From positions 1-47,542 of the forward strand of contig DF237597.1 of assembly GCA_000708835.1 (NCBI GenBank): a stretch of DNA of 47,542 nucleotides. The letters run 5' to 3'. Origin of the DNA: Klebsormidium nitens. Taxonomy: Eukaryota > Streptophyta > Klebsormidiophyceae > Klebsormidiales > Klebsormidiaceae. A program made the position numbers and the translations under genes. The notes beneath the pieces are model-generated. The model did not search any database and had not been told where the DNA came from. It was given only the letters and a program-made list of their open reading frames with translations. Below are positions 24,401 through 35,900 of the stretch, piece by piece. How positions within the stretch are numbered: the first letter of the stretch is position 1; each line of letters begins with the position of its first letter.

Positions 24401-27400
24401 CCTCAATCATAATGGCCTGCTCTGCGTTGCGGATCGACGAGTCCTCCACCAGGAGATCCACCTTCTCCTGAAAGCACTTGGTGAGGTCGCGGTGGTGCTT
24501 CCGCAGGTCGTTGTACACTTCGTCCGCCAGCCGCTTCTTGCGGTCCCGGTCGGTCGTCCAGGAGATGGGGACGCTGTCCGACACCTTCTCGTCCACGTCG
24601 AAGATCCATCTGCAGAGGTTGTTGTTGGTTTGACAGCTGTGCGCAACCTTCTCACTTTGTCAAACGCGAGGCAGTGTTCCTTCGGCAACTTCTCATGTGT
24701 TTTCAAAACTGCTGCCTTACAAAGTAATGTATCGTAGACGACATGGGCAGGGTGCCCAAAGAGTATTCATGTGGTCAACTTTTGAGTAAGGAACTGCGGC
24801 TGCTGATCTATGTATGCTTTGCGTTCGACGGATCCCTCTGCGCCAAGATTCACTTTGGAATACAGAAGACTCCAATCTGAAGCCAAGGGTAAAAGACCAC
24901 GTCACCAGAAATACGAAGACATCTCAAGCATGCACTCCGCTAGCTAGCCAGACTTGAGAGTCTACTCGATCCAATACCAGGCCGTACCCTTAAGCTAGCA
25001 CCCTTAGCCTCAGCTTGGTCATGAGATACTTCAGCAAGCTCTTGAAAAGGTACCCGCCAAACCAATCCGCAACCATGAACAGAGCATGCCCTGCCCTGAA
25101 TTCGATACTCTTGAGGAAAGCTTTGAAACCGCGGTTGCACTGAAGATCGCTCGCAGCGTATCTCACCGCAGCTGATCCTCAGGCCCCGGCGGGCTCTGCT
25201 CCACCACCTGCTCCCCTTCTCTTGGCACAATCTCCATTCCTTTCGCGTCATCTTTCCCCTTGCCGCTTTCAGATTCGTCAGCTGTGGACTTCTCCCCCGC
25301 GCCCTCTCCCGAAGCGGTCTCCTCCAACGGCCCAATCAGAGGCTCTTTCTCCATCGCCGAAGCCCCTTTCTCCTCCGCCTCTTCCCCAGCTGAGGGCTCC
25401 TTCAAAATCTCCTCTGCAAGTGCAGCCCCAGGGCCTTCCATCTCCTCTGCGGCCGGGGCCTCCTTCGGCCCCCCCGCGTCCCCCCCCGCTTCCGCCACCG
25501 GCACCCCCTCCGGCAGGAAGGGATCCCCCTTCTTGTACAGCAGCAGGTACATCAGCCGCTTGGACGGGGCGAGAACCTCCTCGCTTTCGGACAGGGTTAT
25601 GTCGAGCGGGACCGGCTCGTCCTCCTCGACATTGTACGTTACCGTCAGCTTGTTATCGCTGCCCTCTCCCAGGATCTCGTCCTCTAGGTATTGCCGCACC
25701 TGGGCGATGCTCTCCTCGTCAACCATGCGTAGCAGGTTCCAGTCGTGCTGCCACTCCACCGACGCGGACGGATCTGCGGGCCAGGCGTCTGCCTCAGTAG
25801 GGGTATCTGAGTGGCAAAACAGAGGATCACAGGAGAGATGCACATCCTAATCTGCTTGTCAAATTCTACTAATCACCCCATCTCCTAACCCTGCAGGTCA
25901 GAAAGCATCAGTACAGGTCTTTCAAAGGGTAAACAGCTCTGTCAGATGCATGAAGCAGCATCCCCCAAAACCAAGCCAATCTGGACATCTGATTCTACGA
26001 TCTTTCAAGCGGTCAATCACTTTAGTAGAAGCATTCGCGAAACAGGGGCCTGATCCAGAGAGCGCCAACTCAGGACACCTTCTCTCTTAGTTGCGCCCTC
26101 TGCAGACCGTAGAACCGTCTGTATGCAGTGTCGCCTGGACGCAACCTTCCAGCCAAAAATCAGAATGATAATCTGTGGACTAACCCGGGAGCAGGCTCTG
26201 CAGGACATCCACGAGGAACTGGAAGATCTTGTGCTGGTGGTTCATGAAGAACAGCTTGTGCTCAATCAGCACGCGCACGAGCCCCAGCAGCTCCCCCAGC
26301 GACTTGGCCCGCTTCTCGTCCTCCACCACTGGAAGCTCTACGTCCTGATTCCCGAGCGAGATCGGGCAGCCGTTTGCCCCATGCGTCGGACAGAAGTGCT
26401 CGCCGATCTCGGGGGGCGGGTTCTCCGAGTCCACAAAGTGCTCCCCCTCCTCGCCTTCCTTCAGCAGCGGCTCAAACTGCTCCCCCGCTTCCTCAAACTG
26501 GCTCTCTGCGGACTGGCCCCCCTCGCTGCCGTCCGCGTCGGCCGCGTTTGGGACGCTCTCGTGCGCGTCGAGAAAAGGGGCCTCGGACGTAGGGCTGTTA
26601 GGGGATAGAGCCGGCTTTGCATCGGGGCCGATGATACGCTTTTGGAGGGCGTCTTCCAGGAGGAGCCGTGCAGCTTCCTTTCCGTCGGTTGGAAGCATCT
26701 TATCAATGTCAAAGTTGGGGGGCAGGTCCACGGGAGAGATGTCGCCCCCCGCGGGGAAAATGAGGTGCTTCTCCTGGACGTGGACCTTGTGCTCGATCCC
26801 CGTCTTGAACTTTGCGCTGCACCTGAAGAGCAAAACCTCAAAGCGTCAATCTCTTTCATGATCAAACCTAAGTGGAGTGAAGGGCGTATAGAATGCCCGT
26901 CCTCTTAAAGCAGATTACAGAGCACAAAAAGTTGCAAACGATTTGGAGGCCATGCTTGTGGTGGTGCTTTTGATGGGGCAATTGAACATTAAGACAGTTG
27001 GAAGAGCTCTTCCCTTTTTATATGCATTGTATCAAAGGAGATCTGACAGCAGGCATGCGCCAAAAGACGGGTACACAAAATCATACCAAAACAAAGAAAC
27101 AAACACTGTGTTCACCTTGTTGAACACCAGCGCAATATGAAAAGTGGCAGAGGCATTAGAATCAGGCGATTGTGAAAAGATTGATAGAAGCACGTAACCA
27201 CCACCCTCATCGGGGGTTTTCCTGACACATTTAGGCGTAGTTTGTGACTGCTTATTGAAGGCAGAATGAGCATATGACACCAAAACCAACTTTTGTGTAT
27301 ATCTAGGATCTGTGTCTACCTAAAGTGGTACGGACCCCAAAATAGAAATTAATTGGTCTACGCTCTTCCATCAAAGCAGAAAACTTACTATCAAATACGA

Positions 27401-29108
27401 ACTGAGCACACCACCATGCAACGACCATGCATCAGAAGATTCTAAAGAGGTCTGAAAAGCACTCTTCACTTTTTCACCATCACGTAACAAGAAGGTACCT
27501 CGAACAGTGTGCTGATATACTCTCTCCAATGGTTGGTAAAGGTTGCATGGCAGCGGAAAAATCCTACCATCGCTGCCGAAGCCTGCTAAAGTTTGCCAAT
27601 GACCTTTTACCCAAACCTTCAAAGACAGCAGCTAACTTTTCTCATTGTATCAGATCTTTTGAAACCCATGCCCAACCATGAGCAACTAAACCCATTCGAA
27701 ACAAGGACATAGAAAGTCAACAATGTGGCTGCACTCACTTGTGGCAGAGCCAGTACTTCCACACTTGATTCTCCTTGTAGAACTCGAGCGCCTCCTCCAG
27801 CACGCTGCTCGACTCGGCACTCCTGCTCGACTTGAGCCGCTGCGCCAACTCGCTGACAGGCACCTGTAGCAGCTGCTCCCGCTGCTCCGAGACCGCAGTC
27901 TCCCAGAACGGCTGCACCTTCTTCATCTTCTCATCCGCCCCATTCTTCTGGCCCTTGCTTTTGGCCCCCCGCTTCTTCTCCCCCCCCTTGCCGCCCCGCT
28001 GCTGTTCTCGCTCCTCCACCTCTCCCGCCTCTGCCGCCTCCTTAGCCCCCTTCCGCTTCTCCTGCGCCTCCTTCTGATGCATCAGCAGCCGCGTCGCCTC
28101 CAGCTGCGCCTCAATCTGCTTCCGCCGTTCCGCCTCCGTCTTGGTGCTCTTTTTCACCTCGTTCGCTCGTTTTGGCTGCAGGATGCGCTGCTCCAGGTCC
28201 TTGTCATTGCTCTGCAATTGCCGCATCAGCGGGACGAAGTTGCCCTCGCTGTCCACGCTCACGTGCTTGAAGACATGCTGCAGCCCCGACAGCTTCATCT
28301 GATGCGACAGCTGCCGCAGCTGGTGCTTGAAGTGGCCAATCCTCATCTCAGTGGTCTTCAGCTCTTCAGGCAGTTCTCCCAGCATGTCCCTTGCCGGATC
28401 CCTGGGCTCCACAATGCCCAGCGCACGCTCGCATTCCGCTATGGCCTGCGCATTCTCCTCCCCATCGACGTACTCTTGCAGCAACATCGCATAAAAGAAG
28501 GCGTGCTCTACCGAGTTGGGGCTCAGTGTGGTCGCCAGCTTCGCAGCCTCGAGCGCTGTCTTGATGTGCTGCTTCTTCAGCTTGCTCGCATCATTCTGCT
28601 GCTCCGCGAGCCGCTTCTCTATGTAGGCATGATACCTGAACCCCAGGGAGATGGTGGGATGCTTCTGGCATGTCTCCTTGATTGCTTTCTGAGCCCTCTG
28701 CGGATTGTTTTTCATTGTCTTCACCGCCTTCTCGCATTCTGTCCGCACAGTGTCATCCTCGCTGGGGCCAGCGACCTTGGGTTTGGTTGCTTTGGCAGGC
28801 ACAATGGCTTTGCCCTTCCCGGACGACCCAGCCTTTGTCAACTTCTTATCCTTCTCCTTGTCAGGTTTTCGGTCCTTCTCCTTCTCTTTCTCCTTGTCCT
28901 TGTCCTTGTGTTTGTCTTTTTCCTTCTTCTTTTTTGCTTTCCCGGTGCCATTCTGTTCAGACTGCATTGCGCCGGACTTCCCAGACAAACCCAGCAATTG
29001 CTGCTCCTCGGCGGGTTCAGAAACCTCAGAGGCATCTTCCCCTCCATTTGATGAGGCTCTGCTTCCCACCTCCTCCGCCATGTCGGCAGTCTCACGTATT
29101 TGTACCAT
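15415..29108 (-). CDS. Ubiquitin carboxyl-terminal hydrolase-related protein, DUF627-DUF629-peptidase C19 (17 exons, 1966 aa)
   Basis: Exons, minus strand: 29108-27739, 26822-26185, 25806-25167, 24609-24402, 23863-23489, 23255-23127, 22712-22545, 22141-22031, 21550-21379, 20771-20465, 19965-19395, 18967-18684, 18233-18044, 17641-17363, 16882-16735, 16144-15924, 15504-15415; phases agree throughout. Residues ~57-90 are Lys/Glu/Asp low complexity. DUF627 follows from about 124 (LSPNSVEHAFFYAMLLQEYV), then DUF629 (PKRANEVKKSTKTEAERRKQ). A C2H2 zinc finger (CX2CX12HX4H, beginning CHKCSAKF) is split by intron 1. Long acidic and coiled segments precede the C19 domain. Its Cys box GLVNETGQYNCFLNVVIQSL has Cys about 1642. 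The His box YYGQHYHCFAY and FDD (His about 1915-1917, Asp about 1932) follow, so the catalytic residues appear present. The C-terminus GHLQPQVLFYERIAD is typical. Expected role: ubiquitin removal or binding; plant homologues are, as far as I know, poorly characterised. The exon 9 donor (GTGCGC) is the least certain junction, and the start could be the second Met, nine codons on. Confidence 0.93.
15764..15816 (-). repeat. Copy of the USP exon 16 donor edge in intron 16
   Basis: The border of exon 16 (15918-15976), which codes for WVMFDDTTVK and ends AAG/GTGAGG, is repeated about 150 bp inside the next intron at roughly 80 percent identity over 50 bp. The copy keeps CAAGGTGAGG but its frame is broken. 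A 3x ACTTGACACCA microrepeat (about 15857-15893) lies between copy and exon. Confidence 0.8.
16300..16345 (-). repeat. Copy of the USP exon 16 acceptor edge in intron 15
   Basis: The plus-strand text around CATCCCAGGAC with upstream ATCGTCAATGCTCGCAGCTG matches the true exon 16 start at 16102-16145 (TCGTCGATGCTCTCGCGGCT, then CATCCCAGGAC), with small gaps. It lies about 200 bp inside the intron. Confidence 0.65.
16978..17043 (-). repeat. Copy of the USP exon 15 acceptor edge in intron 14
   Basis: About 65 bp, including TGTGGTTCGGCTCCAGGCCC and the neighbouring intron AGTGACGTCA, is a direct copy of the exon 15 border at 16839-16907. The copy has lost three exon bases and the acceptor region reads TTGCAG. 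Exon head and intron tail were copied together. Confidence 0.88.
17194..17274 (-). repeat. Copy of the USP exon 14 donor edge in intron 14
   Basis: The true exon 14 end (17352-17434), with CATTGATGTTGTGGAAGTAC and TACTTGAGCTTGCG on the plus strand, recurs at 17194-17274 in the same intron, again with the donor (ACCCACCTT on plus). This intron therefore holds copies of both of its own flanking exon edges. Confidence 0.85.
17843..17872 (-). repeat. Copy of the USP exon 14 acceptor edge in intron 13
   Basis: GCGTCGTTCATCTGGCCCTC (in 17843-17872) matches the true exon 14 border GCGTCGTTCATTTGGCCCTG (17622-17651). Further intron words, such as GGCTTCCTGC and GCGCTCTCT, also recur downstream at similar spacing, so the duplicated unit may be near 200 bp. 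Confidence 0.7.
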
Positions 29109-29942
29109 CCTTCTGTCACACACTCCTAGTGCATGTCAACCAAACAAACCTTCTGAGCATGCGGTTTGGCCATGTTATTTCCCTTCAAAGGTCCCCAGAA
29201 CTTCTCTTCTACGCCACCCTGAACTCCTTGCTAAGGAATGAGCCCCTCATGGTCGCCTGGTAATGACATGGCTGAGCGCCATGATCGTCACTGCTCTGAC
29301 TCTTTGAAGTTGAAGTTCGAGTCTGGGTGTCGCAGTCGAAATGTCGTCTTCCACAAATTTTTTCTAGCTTTGTAACTGGGCAATACGCCCCTATATTAAG
29401 TGCCTTGCGGGCTAATATGTATCTTCAAAAGCTGGCATCAGTCCACAAAATGGGTAAGAGTATAGGCCCTAATTCCGGAATTTTGCAATTCCGGACGGGC
29501 AGAGCGAAATCCTTATTTTGGACCTAACAGATTCAGTCGGTGAGTTGACACACGGAATCGCATTCAAACAATCCGGAATTTAAAGTGGTGAAAGTCTTGG
29601 TATGCTCGGTAGACTGCTTCGTTAGGTCCGGAATAACATTTCTGCTTTACCCGTCCGGAATTGCAAAATTCCGGAATTAGGGCCGATACTCTTATGGCAT
29701 CTCGTCGCGCAAATCTGGGAGAATAGAAACTGAGACACCTATAGTAGGTAATCATCAGGTTTTATGTAGGTAGGAAGAATCGTGAAGAATGTGGCAGAAG
29801 TTTACCAGTTCGGAGCTTTCGAGAGGGGAAGCTCCAGTGCAAGAATCTGAAACACAGACAGACGGTTAAACTTACAGACCTTCCTTCAGGTCGTCCATCA
29901 GCATCGATTCATGCCCAGCTGAAACACTTCGAACTGCGCACC
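29109..29942. promoter_or_regulatory. 834-bp shared divergent promoter region of the USP-related and fibrillin genes
   Basis: The two start codons (29108 minus, 29943 plus) face away from each other, so both promoters must lie here unless 5' untranslated introns extend further. The middle is occupied by a fold-back element (29456-29693). I see no convincing TATA box for either gene, so initiation elements are not assigned. Confidence 0.6.
29456..29693. mobile_element. MITE-like fold-back element with 73-bp terminal inverted repeats
   Basis: The left arm (29456-29528) and right arm (29621-29693) are inverted repeats about 89 percent identical, starting AAGAGTAT and ending GGACCTAAC at the inner side. 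Spacer is 92 bp. Each arm also holds smaller palindromic words (AATTCCGGAATT, AATTCCGGA). No coding capacity and no clear target-site duplication, so it is a non-autonomous or decayed element. It could form a strong hairpin in the shared promoter. Confidence 0.8.
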
Positions 29943-32900
29943 ATGGAGTCTCTGCAGGCAATGTCACAACCACACGGGTTCCTGCTTTCACACCCACCAT
30001 GCGAGCGCAGGGCACCTGCTGGTGGACAATGCAGCAGCTTAGTCCAGTCCTTGCTGCATCAAAACTTGCCCGGTCTCCTACGTACTTCAAGGTCCTACAT
30101 GCATTACAGTCCTCTGGCCCATCCTATGAAGCTTCCACATCACAGGAAGCAAGCGAGCCTGATGCCCCCCAGGGCTGTAGTAGAGAGCAATGTTGAAACA
30201 TCCCGGTCAGTAGAAGATGCGCGGGAATCTTTGCTTGATGCCATATCGGGGGTGGGAGGCAGGGGCAGAGTTGCGTCAGATCTACAGAAGAAAGTGAGTC
30301 AGTACTGTGCTTGGGCCATGCTTCTGTGCATCAACATAGATTCCCCGTCCCAACATGAAGTTCGTTGAGTTTCAATCTTCCTTTCTTGAGCGTTCTTACT
30401 GGTGGCAAGACTTTAAGAACGTTCCTATGCTGCATCAACATATTCTCCTGTTCAATAGCTTTGGGTAAGTTGAGTGTGCACAATGTGCCCCTCTGTGTAT
30501 AAAAGAAACCTGCATTAGCCCTACATTCATTGGAGCAGAAAATGTAAGAGATGCTTAAGGGGGCCACGAGCGGGCAAAAGACATCACAAGCAGTTCTGTT
30601 GCAGGCTCTTTTATACCACCTTGAAAAAGAATATAGAGAGGTGTCGTGTATCGCTGTTGCCATTCTTTTCTGATAGTTGCTCACAAAACCCTCATAATCT
30701 TGAGGTACTTGAACTCATCGAGCTTTCACAATGTTTGTGAGACTTCCTTAAACAAGAAAGTTGATCTAAAGTGGCCTTGTACACCTCTTCCAGGTCATAG
30801 ACGACTGTGTTCGGGTGCTTGAGGAAGATGGCGGCCTTCAGAATCCCACGGAGGCAGAATCACTAGAAGGGCGCTGGCAACTGGTATACACGACACGACC
30901 GGGGACTGCGTCGCCAATTCAACGGAGCTTCGTTGGGGTTGATGCATTCACAGTGTTTCAGGTGAGGAGGCGTGATTGACAGCTCCCAGTATTGGCATGC
31001 CGTTTCCACTTTCCTGAACATGCTCTTTGAAACTCAGCCCCATGTGGTTGGTTCCGGCAGTCCGTTCGTTGTTTAGCTTGTTACAGGAGTTTCGAACTTC
31101 GTATCAACAGGTTCAGTATTACTAGGCTATCTTTGTGTTGAGTTTACTGCAGTCTTGAAAATAGTTGCTTGACTGCAATCCTGACGGCCCACGTCAATCC
31201 ACGAAGAAGCACCTGACGCTGGAATGCGCAAACATTGCGAGACTGAATCCTTGAAGTCAGTCATTTGTTGCTTGAGTCCAAGATGCGGCTTCTCATAGTA
31301 ACTTGATACTGGACGACAAAGGTGCCCCTCAGAAACAGGAGGAGGATCGTACGTATGTTGCCCCAGATCTCAGCAGATAATCAGCTGCCTATTCTTGCAG
31401 GAAATCGTTCTGAGAAACACCGACGATCCACGCGTGACCAACACCGTGAACTTTGGCAAGAAGATTGGCGAGCTGCGGGTGGAGGTAAGCCCTAACAGTC
31501 TCAGGACGGATGGGGTTAGTTTGGGGGAGGGGAAAAGCGATGCGGAGCAGGTTCGATTATCGGGTCCAGGTCTTTGAATTTGAAGGGGTCCCTTATTATC
31601 TATGGCCCATATAATACATCGACCACTTTTTGTAAGACCTGGTGGTCGAAGACATGTCCATATCCCAGTTATATGGTAAATAAACATTTCGTCGAGAGTT
31701 GCGCCAGACCAAAGGCAAGCGAAAGGCTGCTTTTCATTGATCCGACGTAGACAAACAATCACCTTCAGAGGGATCTGGACCGTTGCGATCTGGAGGGGGT
31801 AGTGCTTTCTCAGTCGTCCGATCGGATGCTCTGACTTGCTAATATGAAAAGTGCATTAAAATGGAGTCGTCTGTGTCCAATATGGTCAAGAACTGGGTCG
31901 AAGCTTGATGATTGGGCAATGGATATGACACCGCGCCCCTTCTCTTCTCGCTTCGAGTTCCCTCTTCCACAACACTCTCATTCCTACAGGATTTCACAAG
32001 AACAAGAAGTCCTCCATCAGGCCTCGTTCACTGGGCAAGACGCCCCACTTTGGCATTCCCAAAAGGTAGTTGCTTCGATCGCCACGAAACTTTTCTCCAA
32101 GATAGAGCTCTCTTCGGACGTAACCTCACACGAGGTCCCCCTTTACTCAGGCGGTTGCTTCGATCGCCACTGGAGTCCGTATCAACTTCCGCTTCGACCG
32201 AGCCGCCTTCCATTTCCAATTCCTGCCGTTCAAAGTCCCGTACCCCGTCCCGTTCAAGCTGCTCGATGACGAAGCCAAGGGCTGGCTTGATACCGTATAC
32301 TTGTCTCCGGAGGGCAACCTGCGCATCTCGAAAGGGAATAAGGTACGGCTGTCGATTTCGCCTCTTTGCCTGGACCTTTCCTTACTCGACTCCCATTGGT
32401 GCACGTCGATACGTCCAGATCAATAGTTTCACAAAGTCCATTTGGTCCGGGACTCTGTTTAACAAACGTTGGAAGTCGTCAAACCTGGAAGGTATCCCTC
32501 GTTTCGATCCATTTCAGAGGGTTTCTTTATTGAAAATCAACAACGTGGCCTTAAGCCTGTGAAGGGACTCCTTTCGAGCTTTGAAAGCGTGGGCGCCGAT
32601 GCCTCTCATTCTGTCATGTGTCCGAGCAATGTCTTGGTGGATGGACCTTAAGCACTCTCGCTATGCTTCTACGTCTATTAACCGATTCTTGTCTGCCAAC
32701 TTCGACAGACGATGAACTTCCACCCCCCCTCGAATCTGTTCGGCCCTGTTGTGCTCTTCCGGCGTCACGAGACTACTCTCGCCCTCTCCTTCTTCAGACG
32801 GGTTGTGATATGCTCCAGACACCTCTCGAATCTGATTTTTAAGGTTTTATCGTCAAGATCACTTCTCAGAAAGTTGGTCCGTAAAACAGCCAGTCGTGCA

Positions 32901-35900
32901 GACTAGCCGCAGACCATTGAAGCAAATTGCTAAGTTTGCAGGGAACGACTTTCGTGCTGCAACGCAACCCGGGGCCCCGACAGAAGCTGCTCTTGGCAGT
33001 CAAGTCGAAACGGGACGTAGAGCAGGTACGTACTGCATAGCTTTCAGCGCTTTCTACATGAACAGTCTCGGTGTTCCGCCCTTTTGAAACATCCTTTCGA
33101 ATCATTTTCCGGTCGAATGACTGTCCAGCGTGGTAAGAACTTTGGGTTGCTGGTGTCTGACAGCTAAGACTCTCAGAGGTTTAAAACTGGCTCATGTTCT
33201 AGTCTGCACAACTCTCAGGTAAGCTCTCGTTGAATCTACTTGGAGTAGATGCGGTGAGAGAAGGGCCCTCGTTGAATTCGCCCTCTTCGTGACTTTTCTC
33301 AGTGTTTTCTGTTCGAAGAAGAGGAACCTTGGTTGACTTTCTCTCTCTGTGATTCTTGTCGGAGTAGCTTGAAATGAAGGGGATGCCTCCTTCTGAATTC
33401 TTCGTGGACTTGTTGTGCTTGGCCAGTGTACTTCTGACAGCACAAGATGCATGAGCAATCCTGCTTAGGGATGCACGAGCGCCGTGCATCTTAGAAATAT
33501 TGGATGTGGTAGCTCCGCAACCATTGACTGGTACCAACGAATAATTGGTATCAATCGCAGTCGCTGCAGCTTCGACTGCAAATGGTTCGTTGACTGCAAA
33601 TCCAAGCGACCGTTGAGGCGAAGTCTCATGCGATCGGTCGCCGGTGGGAAACATACCCACGACGCCGATGTAGGGAGGAACGTACTGATCTCTCCGCAGC
33701 AATGTTTCTATTACATTTCAATATGATTGAAATATCCCCACTTCTTCTCTCCACTTAGGAAGGATATCTGCCTACTCTAAAGCCCAGCTTTCGTTGGCGA
33801 ATTTTGCGCCTGGCTTCACGTGATGAAGTTAGAAGTCGCCTGTGTGTAGACCGGCCTCATGCTGCTAACGTCTGTATGGTTGAAATAAGTCGGTCTGACT
33901 TGCTCTATTCCAGGCGTTGTGACCTTATCATTGCTATCAAGGAAGGATCTTGCCCAAGATTGTTTCTGCACGCACAGTTTTCTGCACAGTTTTCTGCACT
34001 GTTTACCTCCGGCCCTGTACTTTCCGTCCTTCAAATAGCGGCGCTGTGAGGCTGCCCGATCACTGGCGATGATGAGGGACTGGGCTGGGCTTGCCCATGA
34101 GAGGTTTGTCTAAACCTCCGATGCCAACGTTTTGCTCTTCAAAGTTCAGAGTATACCAAAGTTCTGCGTACGATTATCGTGGCACTCTGCCGCTCCAATG
34201 TTCTACACTTTCACCTACCTTTGCAAAATTTCTGCAACGTTCAGCGTGAGTGATTTAGCCAGTGCACTGCATTGTCTGAGATCCCTGCGTTAGAGACTGC
34301 ACTTCAAGGATACTTCTGCCCTGCGCCCTCGTTCAGTTCCGACACTCAACGAGCCGATTGTCACCTTCACCCTGTTTTTCTTTCTCGCAGAAAGGGTTTA
34401 ACAACGTCCCCGGCTGTGGCAGTTTTTGTTTTATAAGATGCAGAAGCTCCAATACGGCTGTTTTAAAAGGCGTTTCATTGTTCCGTGAACATTTATTAAC
34501 TGGCCGCTTGTTTGCCTTTCCAATGACGCCTTGCTCTTTGCTTTGTTTCGTCATTTGAGAACCTCCCATTCCAACTCGTATTCCCGTCGTTTTTGGGGAG
34601 TTCAACCACGTGATTGAACAGCTAAGTCAGTCACAGACCAGGCACTTTTCTAGTCAGCAAGAAATCTATCTATCGTCCGTCCAAAGATGGCGGGCCGATG
34701 TTTCTTAGCACGTTATTGATCTCGCCGTCACAGTGACGTCATCAGTGACACAGGGCCTGTGGCAGCGGCCTCTTCGTAGCTAAAATCTGAATTCAACCGA
34801 CATAGGCCACGTGGCCCTTCAGGGGCCGCATCAAGCGAGCAGAATGTTTTTTGCTGTTGCCGTCCTTGCGTGCACCGGCTCACCTTTGATCACTATTGAA
34901 GCTGGAAAGGGTGTTCAGATTTGACAGACGGTTAGTCACCGATCCTTTCAGAAGGGAGCTTTCGGCATCAGTCGCTGCTTTTCTTTCTGGGCTGCGCAGG
35001 AGGCGGTGCAAATGCAGTTGCGGCATTCGAGACTTTGCTTTTAACCTCTGCTCTATTCATAGTTTTTCCTCTTTTCTCTTGTGCTCTACCTGGTATGAAT
35101 GGATAAGCTGTCTTCGAGCTGTACTGTTGCACACCCCTACAACCGTCGCTAACAAAGACTGGTGGCAGTGATGAGATCCACTTGGGCTCATGGATCAGCT
35201 TGCCCAGTTTCCATCGGTCCAGTGAAGCCACGTTCTTTAGCAGGGAGAAGTATTTGGTGCGCGAAGCTGACTCGCATCACACCGCCTGCTTCCATTTATC
35301 AATTTTCTATGGCCAGCACGCATCCTAGCCCGTCTCTGTTTCCAACTTTTCCCCGAAGAGAAGGTCGCAAACGCTTCAGGACTGTTAGCACTCACACGCT
35401 CTCAAGCCTTTTGTCGTCCGAGTCTCCTCAAGCTCTAGATCGCCCATACATCCTCTGTTTTCATTTACAGATCCTTCAATTGCGGGCAATCGAAGGGTCA
35501 AAAGGCTGCAGTCATCAACGTCTGAAACTTGATTCCGCTCCCGCTTGCAGGCAATCGAGGAGTTGAAACCGCTCAATCCTAACATCGCCCCTGCCAAATC
35601 TGAGGCGCTGTCGGGAAAGTGGCGCCTTGTCTGGACATCACAGGTAGGCATGGTAGTCGGAGCGTTCACCCTTTTATGTACATTGGACCGTTCAAGCCTT
35701 CAATCAGCAGATGAGATACTTCCCGGCTCACATTCGTGGCAAAGCCCCTGGCACTCATCGGTCTCTGTCGGCTATTAAGATTTGGATTCCGAGGCAGGCC
35801 GTTTCCTTGTCGGGCTTACGTTGTACTGCCCGTTGAACGTGTGCTGACTAACGATTCGACGAGATGATTCCACAGATGGTCAAATATCTACAAGCCTGAG

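Noticed and set aside
28077-29051. 324-codon plus-strand frame opposite USP exon 1
   Set aside because: It is the antisense shadow of the Lys/Glu-rich and DUF627 coding sequence, with no splice or family support.
33026-35550. Several 70-167-codon frames in fibrillin intron 5
   Set aside because: They lie on both strands inside a confirmed intron and lack any family resemblance.
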